Below are positions 40,901-52,900 of a stretch of 64,000 bases of DNA, piece after piece. Below the pieces are notes generated by a model that was given only the letters and a program-made list of their open reading frames with translations, did no database searches and was not told the DNA's origin. Positions within the stretch are counted from its first letter, which is position 1. The number at the start of each line of letters is the position of its first letter. Source of the DNA: Agapetus fuscipes. Its lineage: Eukaryota > Arthropoda > Insecta > Trichoptera > Glossosomatidae. Position numbers and translations under genes: made by a program. Where the stretch lies: positions 19,556,582 to 19,620,581 of the forward strand of contig OX637342.1 in the NCBI GenBank assembly GCA_951799405.1. The letters are read 5' to 3'.

Positions 40901-43900
40901 TCAGATGAGGACACACTGCCAGCGTGCAGCGCACACCCAGCCACACCTGGAGTAGAGTAGCAGTAGAGTACTCTCTGCTTTATACTTCACGGGAAATCAA
41001 ATGCCAGATGAGGACACACTGCCAGCGTGCAGCGCACACCCAGCCACACCTGGAGTAGAGTAGCAGTAGAGTACTCTCTGCTTTATACTTCACGGGAAAT
41101 CAAATGTCAGATGAGGACACACTGCCAGCGTGCAGCGCACACCCAGCCACACCTGGAGTAGAGTAGCAGTAGAGTACTCTCTGCTTTATACTTCACGGGA
41201 AATCAAAATGTTAGAGGTCAACGATGGACTCGGAACATTTTTGTATTGCAAACGTCAGTTTTGTATGGGACTGCCGCCTTAGTAACCAATAACGAAATAT
41301 TTGTTTGCGTTTTCTCTAGGAACTCGGCCCAAGACGGAACAATATTGTCTATGTCGATTCACTTGCGGACCTCATTGTACGGTGAACTCATCCGCGTGTG
41401 GTTCACACGAAATCTGTCACTTTGAATGGATTGTGTAGGTACACAGTTATTTGCAATGTCTGTTCATGTGTGTATAAGCTGCCAATAAAGGTCTGCTCCA
41501 GATGTGCAGTGTGCGGAGCAAATCATGTACCGTGAAAACATACAGGTAGCCGGCAATATGTCGTCATTTAGAATGGGTGCTCCCCCCCCCCGTCGACAGA
41601 ATTTTTACGGACAAAATGAACTCTTCCTTTTGGGGGTCTTCCGGAACCCCCAAAATTTTGGAAGTGGTCTATGAGAAATAAAAGTTTGTGAACCTCTGCT
41701 CTAGATGGCTGGACTCATTCCATTATTTTTTCTCGACGGGCAAACTTCACGGACCCATGACGCTGTTTGTAAAATAATAAATTTATTGAAATTTTTTTTT
41801 TTTTTTTTTCGAAAAGTACATATTTGAATTTTTTTTCAAGAAATAGAATATATTTTTGGTTAGTGATTCTCAAAATTTCAGAGTGGGACAGCCATGGGTT
41901 CATCTTCTTCTCTATCTCTATACTATAAAACCAAAAAACCGTTCGTTGGTAATGCGATAAAATGGTGAAGGACTATACAGTTTTGGCTGTCTTTCGTTTC
42001 AGAATAAAGTATATAATCTGGGAAAGGTTTTAGCGAACAAAAAAGTTGATAAAATATCGCAGAACATGTTTAAATTTGTGAAATGCTGAACGTCCTTTTT
42101 TATATGGGGATCGATCATTTCCAACTTCATCTAATTGACAGATTTTTGTTCCATATTCAAATTTCATTAAAATATGTTCGGTTTGAAATACTGTAAGAGG
42201 TTAAAAAAAATCAGATTAATAAAAATAAACTGGTAGGTACAAAATTTGAAAATGGAATAAAATATATTATTTATCAACAGCCTTTACCAAACAGAACTCT
42301 TTTTTAAAATTTGGAATTTAGCTTTTCAACTGTCAAAGTCATAAAAACCGTTCATGGTTAAATAAATAAGTCTTTAATCTCAGTTACAAATATATGCACA
42401 CATTTAAGGTTCATATTGACTGGATGCCCCAAAGGAAACTCATTTTAGTGCGCGCGCATACACATAATGCATGTATATTTTCAAAATAAGACCCAAAAGC
42501 AATTCCCAAATGTCAGATTAACATAAAAACTGTGCAACTTAGTGAAAGAATTTGTACATCAACTTACAGGTCGAGGACCTATAATCTAAGTTGCATAAAA
42601 ACATAAGGTGACACCTGAATGCATCTAAATCAAATATTGTTGGTAAACGTATCACTCGAGAATGACTGAACCGATTTGTTTTTTTTTATGATGTTTGTAA
42701 TCTGGAACAGGTGTATGGATAAAAAAGATTGAAAAAGTATCATTGAAGATGTTCAAATTTGTGAAAAGCTCAACATTGTTCATTAATGGAATTTGGTTTG
42801 GCATATATACTGCATCGTCTGCATCTATTTAAAAATTAAATACTCATCGCACATTGGCCAAATTCTTAGAAAACATGTAAATTACCTTTGAGATGGATCG
42901 TGTGAAATTCGATGTGAATCAGATTACTCACAATATTTTTTTCTAAGTATGAGGGATGTTGGTCTTTTTGCCTGGCTAACAGGAAAGGTTGTAACTTTTT
43001 TTTTTTGAAAAGTTACATCAAAGATTTTCATACACCGAATAACCTGACTGCACTTTTTCATATTGGAATTATAAATGTGTCAGCAAGCCACATTTCAACA
43101 TTTCTAAGATCCAAATATATTTAATGTAAGTTGCAAAGATATATTGGACTTATATACTTGGATACTTGGACCGGTCCGTAGTCCGTAGTGGCAACACTTC
43201 GGACTCGTAAATGGAAGGTTGTGGATTCTAATCCTGGCGGAGCACAAAAATGACCAATGACCGGTCACCAAAGGTCCATCCAGCCTTTCAGCAATTGGGT
43301 CTTTCTTGAGTATTGGCGCTTTGTAGCGACGACCAAGCTCGTACACCTCTGCGGAACTACAACAAGTGTCATAGACCCCTAGAGTCTTTAGAATCTAGGG
43401 AGTCTCCCGCACAGGATTTCTTAAAAAAAAAAAAATATTGACTTTTAAGACTCATATTAAATACATGCCCAAAAACAAGCACATGTAAGTACACGCTTGC
43501 ACATGCTGCATGTGTACATAAACTTTGCAACTCCGGCCACTTTCGCTGAAACCGGGGGGGCATTGGCAAAAGTACTACATAATCGATCTTCTTACTTAAT
43601 ATTCAATTTTCCATGTGCTAGCTTGAATCGTTCATACGAGGTAACAAATGAAAGCAAAAATTAACTAAATTAAGAAAATATAAATTTAGATCATCAGTAG
43701 ATCATGAAAAAAGGATTGCATTTTTTCCGAATCTAAGTTGCAAAGGTATTGGAGATTCACATTATATGCATTCTTGCAAGCACACACGTATAAGTACGCG
43801 CTTGCACATGCCGCATGTGAAGCTACAACATTTAAACCCAAATCTCAAATGAACAAACACCCTGCAACTCTGACCGACTTTTCCTGAAACAGGAGTGATA

Positions 43901-46900
43901 TTGGCAAAGTGAACTATTTTCTTCAGCATGAGTGGTCAGCCGCATACCAACCTATAAGTTAAGGAGCATATACACAATGATCTAAATCTAAGTTGCAAAG
44001 ATATTAAATGCATTCCCACAAGCAGACACGCATAATTTCGCGCTAATACATGCCGCATGTGGACCTACAAAAAAAACCTAATCTGAAATGAACATAAGCC
44101 CTGCAACTCTTGCCGACCTTCCCTGAAACAAGGGTGGCATTGGCAATGTAAATCATTTTCATCAGCCCCAAACCAACGTATAAGTCAACGAACATACCTA
44201 CACAATAAATTACATTTTTAAAATCAATAAACAAAAATATATATGGACATCCAAAACTACCCAAAACATCCAAATCTACCCTAAATTATCTTATTGGTTT
44301 TACTTCTTTTAATATCAATCAATATGTATACACTATACATCAACGATTGAAAATAGCTTTATTTAAACCATCATTTAAAACCTATAAATAATCATTTAAT
44401 TATTTTTGAAATGTACACAGAAAAGGTTTCCTTCTGCCCAATAGAATGACAGCATTCTTTCATTGGTATTAAGCAACGAAATTATGCTTGAAATACCAAT
44501 TACAATGTGAAAATGACAAAATATACAAAACTTTCATATTGTGGGATCATGTTGTGGGATATTTTGAAAGCATATGGAGTGAATGGGGCTCTCTTGAATG
44601 CGGTACATGCTAACTATGAAAATAGTATGGCATGTGTTCGTATTGATGATGAGTATAGTGAATGGTTTGAAGTTTTTAAGGGTGTAAGGCAAGGATGTGT
44701 GATGAGCCCATGGCTATTTAACATAGTCATGGACAAGTGTGTTCGAAATGCTAGACTTGATGATTGTGGATTAATGATAGGAGAGAGCAAAGTGAGTGTT
44801 CTACTGTATGCGGATGATGCAGTTTTTGTATCGGACTCAGCAGTAGAATTGCAAACGATGCTCTCTAGATTGAACGAAGCTCTGCTAGGTAATTATTTGA
44901 AATTGAATGCAAGTAAGACGAAAGTTTTGATTTTTGAAAGAAATGAAGAAAATACGAACTATGAATTTAGAATAAACGGAATGAATGTTGATGTGGTAAA
45001 TGAGTTTTTCTACTCCCATTTGGTAATTTACTAATTACAAAACGGCTAACGCAATCACAATGCTATACATTTCCACACCCGTTGCGTAATGTTACATTAC
45101 GCAACTGGTAACGGTGTTGAAATGAAAATGTGCGCATGCGCATTGTCAGAAATAGAACCATTTTTTAATTTCGAGTATCAACCTTGTATGAGGCTATCCT
45201 TCTAAGCGACCGATAACAAACTATTATGGACCGTTTCCATAGCAACCACGTTTAAACGTCAGCCACTACATGAATATTTTCAATTTATTGATAGTTCCTC
45301 CCCACTATGTTCAATCTTTGTTAAAATGAAAATGAATATATTTTATGCGTAGAGTCAAACAAAAATTGTTAAAAGTATTCATCAATGTTATTTATCAAAA
45401 TATTCCAAATTGTAGCTTTCCTTTTTTCGAAGGAAAACAGAAGGCTTGAAAGGAAAATAATGCAAGATATTTTCACCGCAAAAAAAACAAACTTAAACAG
45501 TTACTTGGCTAATAGGTCGGTATGAGGTTGACCATCTATGCTGTAAAAACTCGGTTCACTTTGCCAATGACACCCCTGCTTCAGTGGTTGCAGGACTTAT
45601 GTTTATTTGAGTTTAGGGTTTGAATGTTAAACCTTATATGCGGCATGTATATGCGCAACCTTATATGTATGTGTCTGCTTGTGGGCATTAATTTAAAATG
45701 AATCCCAAATGTAAGATATCTTTGCATATTAGATTAGATACTCGAGGGGAATGATAAATTACACGGTTTGACAAAGGTGGGGTTTTAATTACTTCAAATG
45801 GACGAGTACAGTATTATGACTATGATTTACTATTTTGTTATTTATTTCATGGTCGTAGAAAAAGTATTGTATGCCACTGCACGTAATTAGTCTTTGTAAC
45901 ACTCTTGCTGTCTATTGTGCCATTCTGCTGCGCCTCATGGCACAAACTAGCACTCGTGTTACAAAGACTATCATTACTAGGCAGTGGCATAAATAACTAT
46001 TGTATACTTGGTTAGTAAGTTTGAAAAAGATGGAAGAATGACAGGTGAACTCGAAAGAAGAGTAATGAAGGGCAGGTGTGTACTGGGTGCCACAGCTTGT
46101 ATCGCCAAAAATCAAAACATATCTAAAAATGCTCAATTGGCAGTACGCAGTGGCATACTTTTACCCACCTTGATGTATGGAAGCGAGGCCTGGACGGTGA
46201 ATGAAAGTGAAATTAGTAAAGTCCATACTGTTGAAATGGACTTTCTAAGAAGTATGATTGGGAAATAACGGAGTGACAGGGTGAGGAATGATTTTGTAAG
46301 AGAAGAATGTGGTGCAAGAGAAAGTGAAGATTAAAAGAAGTTTGTTAAGATGCTTTGGGCATATGGAGAGAATGAATGAGGAAAGACTGACGAAGAAAGT
46401 ATATGTTGGTAGAATAGATGGATGTCGTGGTAGAGGAAGACCGAGAAAGGTATGGATGGACCAAATATCCGAAATTGCGAATGAATGGAATATCCAGAGT
46501 CATAATAAAAGAAGAGCTTGTATGAAGAAGGTTATGACTCTGGAGGAAATGAAAGAAGTATGTAAGGATAGAAAGAAATGGCGGTTGATCTGTGATGTTG
46601 GCGGCTAGGGTTTGTTAAAGTGAAATTGGTTTTATGATTTTTTTTATGTCCATGTAGGTATATATTGTTATTAATTGATTTAAAAAAAAAAATGTAATTT
46701 GTCATGTATGTTCCTTGACTTATAGGTTGTTATGCGGCTGACCACCCATACTGTAAAAAATGGTTCACTTTGCCAATGTCACCCCTGTTTCAGGGAAGGA
46801 CGGCAAGAGTTGCAAGGCTTATGTTCATTTGAGATTGGGTTTTTATATTGTAGGTCCACATGCGGCATGTGTTGGCGCGAAATTATACATATCTGCTTGT

Positions 46901-49900
46901 GGGAATGCATATAATATAAATCTTAAATGATATATAACTTTGAAGATTAGATTAGATTAGATTCATATAAACCTCCACAAATTTGAAAAAACATCTCTCA
47001 TAACTGCAATCCATAGTACTTCAATATCTTTAAATGAGCCCAATTTCATTTGATATAATGCCCATGAAAATATGCTCGCTCAATTGTTTTAAGTTATTGG
47101 GCTATGCCGTCTCACTAAAATAGTTACAATCTTCAGAATAGATTCCTTCTCTCATCGTTTCCATTTTCTGAAGAACAGCCGTTCCCAAATTTACAAATTC
47201 ACAAAACTATTGTATCTCATTTATAAAAATAAAGGCAGGATAAAATCTGCCAGGACAGCTAATCTAATCTAATCTAATCTAAGTTGCAAGGATATGTTAC
47301 ATTGGAGATTCACATTACATGCATTCTCACAACCAGACACGTACAAGTTCGCGCTTGCACATGCCTCATGTGAACCTACAACATAAAAACCAAATCTCAA
47401 ATGGACAAACACCCTGCAACTCTTGCCGTCCTTCCCTGAGACAGGGGTGACATTGGCAAAGTGAACCATTTTTACAGCATGGGTGGTCAGCCGCATACCA
47501 ACCTATAAGTCAAGGAACACACACACACGACAAATTACATTTTATACATCATTAAATAATAATATCCAAATACAAAATATCCATTTACAAACAAAAACAA
47601 ATTCCAATTTAATAAACCCTAGCCGCCAACATTACAGATCAACCGCCATTTCTTTCTGTCCTTACATACTTCTTTCATTTCCTCCAGAGTCATAACCTTC
47701 TTCATACAAGCTCTTCTTTTATTATTTATTACAGCTAGTAGGTAAATAATAATTTGAGAAGAGAGCGTTCTGTAGTTTGTGTAAAATTCCTTAGCTCATC
47801 TTTCCGTCCCATCCGGAGGAAAGCACGAATCTTGGTGTGCACAAACATTTTATTATTTTTTATCAAAAAATAGCTTAAAGCTACGATAAAAATGTGAGCT
47901 GAACAATAATGTTGCTTATAAAATTATCTTAAAAAACCTTTCTATTATATTATGTTAATTGCACTTATAGTTTTTGAAATATACTCGTATGAATTTCATT
48001 TTATTTTTATTTGAAAAGAAAAATAGATTTTTGGGATGTTTTATATAATTTCCCAAGTTGTGGCACAATGATGTGTTGTAATGGACTCAAACATTCAAAA
48101 CATCCCTCGGCTAGATGGCGTCACCCACAGTAAATATAAGATGGATTCCTTATAGTTCACCGGCCACAGCACTGTCAGCCCATACACTGGCGGAATTGTT
48201 AAATGCAGGATGGTGCATTTTAGTATCTTTTTAAAATACTGAAAATTATGAAGCGTTGTATTTTCTTTAGCCCGGCCAGGGCTGGAGGTCTCATCACCAC
48301 GGTAATCCTTACCTACCGAATATCAGTAATATTTATATGAAGACTAATCAGCTGTTCACTTGCGGCCATCTTGGATTGACAGGTCTTCATATAAATATTA
48401 CCGATATTTGGTAGGTAAGCATTACCGTGGTGATGAGACCTCCAGCCCTGGTGACATCACAGATAGTCCCCACATTTGAAGTATCCTGAGTCCGTGATGA
48501 TTGCTGTTTCCAGGTTGGTGGTGTCGCAGAACCAGCGCGCGCTGCACATCGTGTTCCCCCACCACTTCCTGGACTCGCCTGAGTGGTTCGGTGTTTCCAC
48601 AGATGAGTATTTTCAAGTAAGTGTGAAGTGCAGGGATGAGCATAGCATTTTGTGTTTCCTGCCTACAATCTATAATCTAAGTTGCAAAGATATATTACAT
48701 TTAAGATTCATATTAAATGCATTCCCATAAGCAGACACCTATAAGTTTGCGCTTACACATGCCGCATGTGGACCTACAATATAAAAAACACCAAATCTTA
48801 AATGAACATAAGCACTGCAAGGCTTGCCAACCTTCCCTGAAACAGGGATGACATTGGCAAAGTGATGCAATTGATGCTGGAGAGTTTCTTCACGGGATCT
48901 GTTGCCGTAATCTGTCGGAGCTGGAGCTTCCAGTTGTTTCACCATTGTCTGCTATGGGCTTCTTCAGCATGATGTTGATGAAACAGCTATGTTAGTCTAC
49001 CTTTGTAATGACTTCCTCTGATAAACCGGTAACTGTGCTTTGCAGGTGTCCATAATGTCCATGGAGGAGTCTAGAGTTCTCATTTGGCACCGCGACAAGT
49101 TAAAGCTCTCCATCATGACGGACCAGTTCCTGCAGGCCGTGTTCGACCACATCCTGGGCAGGGACGTGGTGCACAAACTCATGCAGGTCACTACACCATC
49201 ACTATACATCCTTGCTCTTTGTTTCACGTGCTCATTTGTTGATACTTTTATTTGTGACCCACTATTTGCATTATAATATTTTGCAAATGTTCCACACATC
49301 CATGTCAGAGATGTTACAGGTATGAAGTGTTTCAGGTCTGGATGTGTATATGGGTGTCATACCTGGACTGGTTATGTTGGACATTATTTGTAAAACTTTT
49401 GCATTAATTTCATATTGTGGTTATTTGCTTGCTATTAGTCTTTCCTGTTTCTTGATTATCTCTAACTGATCTCTAATTTTAATTCATTTAAGGTTGCTGG
49501 AGGTGTGCTCCACACAAAATGACGCTTTACATTGAAAACAAACAAAAATGCTAAAGATATTCCTGTTGAACCTTTCCCTCTCCCCAGTGACGTCTCTCTA
49601 GTGAGCTGTCCCAGGGGATGTGCGCCTCATGCTTTCTCTTGTCTTTTTAAACTACAACCTGACTCTGGCACATGTAAAGGCAATACCTGACCATTGAATG
49701 ACAGCTGTCACACAGCTATCCATTCCTGTGGAGTGTTGAGGGATGTTTTCCTGTATTCATTACACATGTGGAATATGGAACGAGTTACCGGTATCTGTGG
49801 TCCTACCCCAATTTAATTGTGCCCTATTCAAAACCAATATTGATCACTATTGCCTTTCAGTGTCTCATAACAACGGCATCACAACACACAACAGAACACT

Positions 49901-52900
49901 ACACAGCTAACAGCCCTGCTGTAAAAGATCAGGACATCTTTAGCACCCACATCTATGCGGCACTCCAACAAGTAGCTTAGACCTCTAGATTCTCTAAAAT
50001 CTCCCGCACAGGATTCCTTAAAAAAAGTATATATGTGTATTTATACACATTCTTGCCTCCCAATGCCTTCAGGTGAGTGAAACGATGGCTGCCAGCAACG
50101 GTCATCTCCCCAACAGCTACGAGGACAGCGAGGACAAGCCCATGCTGATAGTCAAGAAGGCGGGAGACGGGCCCGGCATCACCGCTCTCATCAACAGGCA
50201 GCTGCAAGGTGAGGCAACACTGCTCAGCTCATTCCCCAGACACATAATGGGAGTTGTATGGAATCACAGGCGACCAGCTGAGATTTTTTTCTGAAAATGA
50301 GATAATCCAGCTTTCCCTCGATAATCCCACGCACTCCGTGGTCTTAATGTATTTCTTTTTACATCTTAGCTTGAAATTGTATGGGCAACGCAACTAAGCG
50401 CATATCTCTATATGGCCCTAATGCATATCTGTCCTACAGCCTACATGAACACATTTTTTTAACTTCATGGCATAATATGCTTATCCTGTCCCAAGTATTT
50501 AATGGTTATGAGTACAGTACACTCCTGTATTACTTGCACAGCTTATCTTGATTCAATGCATTGCAGAAATGGCAATTTGAATAATGTGATGTTTTGGGTG
50601 ATCCGACGCCTCCTGCGTCCCGCACCTGAGGGATTATCGTGGGACAGCTGTCCATGGAAACACAGGAAGTAGTTTTCTTATCGTTTACATATATTTATCT
50701 TATTTTCAAAAACAAAATCTAGATTGCCGCCTGTGATCCTATACGACTCATGTAATACAATGGAGTCGGCACAAATGACACAGATATTGTTGCCAGTGAG
50801 AGGCCTAACTAATGTTTTGTTATTTGTTGCCAAGGACTCTAGTCACCTGTGACATCACCCTGTTCATAAAGTTTTGAAATTTGAAAGTTTGTTCCAACTC
50901 TATTTCTCATCTAAAATAAATTAATCACAACATAATGAGGTCGGAACATTGAAAGGGGCGCGAAAATAAACCTCGTCCTTTGGCGGGATTTTTTCTAAAT
51001 CTGACCACCAGAGGCGCTAGTCTCATCCATACAAAGGGTTTTTAGCTGTCAAATCGTTTGGAAGTTAAATCTTAAACACACTTATTGCAATTTTTAATGG
51101 AAAATATGATAATACTCCTACTAAATTGGTTGAATCTGCAAAATAATTCAAAACTATACAATTTTGCTTGGGTTAAATAAAAACAAAATAATTGCAATAA
51201 TTATTCAAAGCTCTGATTTCAGTTGGACGTAATATATCCAAGTCAAGATCTGAGAATAGTTTAATATGCAAAAATTAATTTCACATAAAATTTTCACAAC
51301 CATAAATATTTTCTACTATTCATATAAGTGTAAATGTGCATTTCTTATATGATCTAGGTTATTAGCAGTTACTTCGTGAAAGTTCATTTTAATAGATTAA
51401 AATAAAAAACTTATTTGTTACAATTCACATGAGTTTTTATTATTTTTTAAACACTACCGGTGCTTGCATTTCTTAGTGATATTTAATGAAAAATCATGAA
51501 ATAATAGTGTGACTGACTAAATGTTGTAAGCTAGCAGAAATTCCCTGATTATGGGGAGTTCACTATGGGGGAGCTCACTATGGGGGAGGTCACTATGGGG
51601 GAGGTCACTATGGGGGAGGTCACTAGCCGGGGGATATTTTGAATGTTCGGACCTCATATACATTTATAAATATATTCCCTGTATGTATGTAGTTTATATG
51701 AACCTTTGTTTATTTACTTTATGTATGGATATTAGATGTTGTACTTGTGTAGCGTAACAGATATCCATTTATGATGTTCTTGTTCTGCGTAAAGGAAATG
51801 CATTAATTCACACAGCGACAACATCTGCCGCGAATATGAACTGAACTACCCAAATATATCCAAACTTGATAAATATTGTCCCAAAGATTAATAATTATTA
51901 GAAACACAACTAAGCTGTACGTATAGTGCAACTTCTTATTGTGTTATCCCCAAAAAAATTGCTTGTGGCATGTAAAACCTATTTATTTTTTAAAAGGGAA
52001 GGGAGCCAGCTTAACGCCAACCACTTCCATTGAACTGAGGGTTTCTCATCTCTGGAGGGGGCTTGGAATCAGTAAACCTTGCTGGTATATTATTTTGGGT
52101 TGAAATAAAACCGAAACGGGAAATCATTTCTGATAACCTCCGCGTGGCTTAAAGCTGGGGCTTACATGCGTTGCGAGTGCTTGCATGCACTCTGCCTACT
52201 GAGCCATCGATTGAACTGACTCCTGTTTAACTTGAACCTTTGTTGTCTATGTGTACCTGTATGGCCTCTGGTCTACACTATGATATCAAAGGTGTAAAGT
52301 CAAAATGATTAATTTTTTATTCTTAACAAAATTAAATCATTTTTAACACAAGGTTATATCTTTAAGCCCTAAATCCTCGTAAAAATTATTTTTGCCGCTT
52401 GATATGACAATCCAAATTGTTTCATCCCGAATGTGAAACGATGGCGGCTCAGATCTATTTCTTTTTAATTGAAAAATGAAAGAGAAAAAAAACCACAAGT
52501 AAATGACGACAATACATTACATTGTTAAGCTTTGTACACAAATTCTATATCCCTCTCTGGGGCACATATTTTGTCATAAATTTATTTGGGTTTCGTCAAT
52601 AAAACTAATACATAGAAAATATATATAGAAATGTAGAAATCACAGGTACGTATTCTATAATAATATAGATTCATAATATTTCTTACTTACATATACATGA
52701 CACACACATACATAGACCCACACCTTTGCCTGATTACTTTATAGTTGACTGTTGAGCGGTTATTTGAGTTAGTGCTGTTGCCCCTTATACATTAGCTTGC
52801 TCATAGATTCATAGACAACCCCCAAGACTCAACCCCTTTATAAATAACTATCTCTCTCTGTTGGGCATACACCAGGAATATATCATTTAATTTGCTTCAG

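Larger units (their letters stand above)
44507..46965 (+). mobile_element. LINE with (GATTA) tail, split by a ~1-kb insertion
   Basis: The RT part (44507-45007) and the C-terminal part (46002-46608) are two halves of one ORF2: VNEF at the break joins VYLVSKFEKDG across the insertion. The 3' UTR contains R1 sequence (46708-46940) and ends in TTAGATTAGATTAGATT. The copy is 5'-truncated and has a stop near 46266. Confidence 0.8.
34543..48513 (+). other. bves: Popeye gene intron 2, transposon-rich
   Basis: A 14-kb intron with SINEs, clustered R1 copies, a 103-bp tandem array, MITEs and LINE fragments. I see nothing recognisable in about 34560-35420, 38010-39450, 41400-42370, 42570-43110 and 47730-48270. 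Two opposed open frames at 35039-35443 have no recognisable domain. Confidence 0.85.

Noticed and set aside
41580..41905. hAT or other transposon end
   Set aside because: Phrases such as AAAGTTTGTGAACCTCTGC are reminiscent of transposon ends, but no inverted repeat or target duplication was found.
45008..46001. Element X as a Helitron (TC start, CTRR end)
   Set aside because: The left flank is T rather than A, and the right end reads CTAT here; the hallmarks do not hold.
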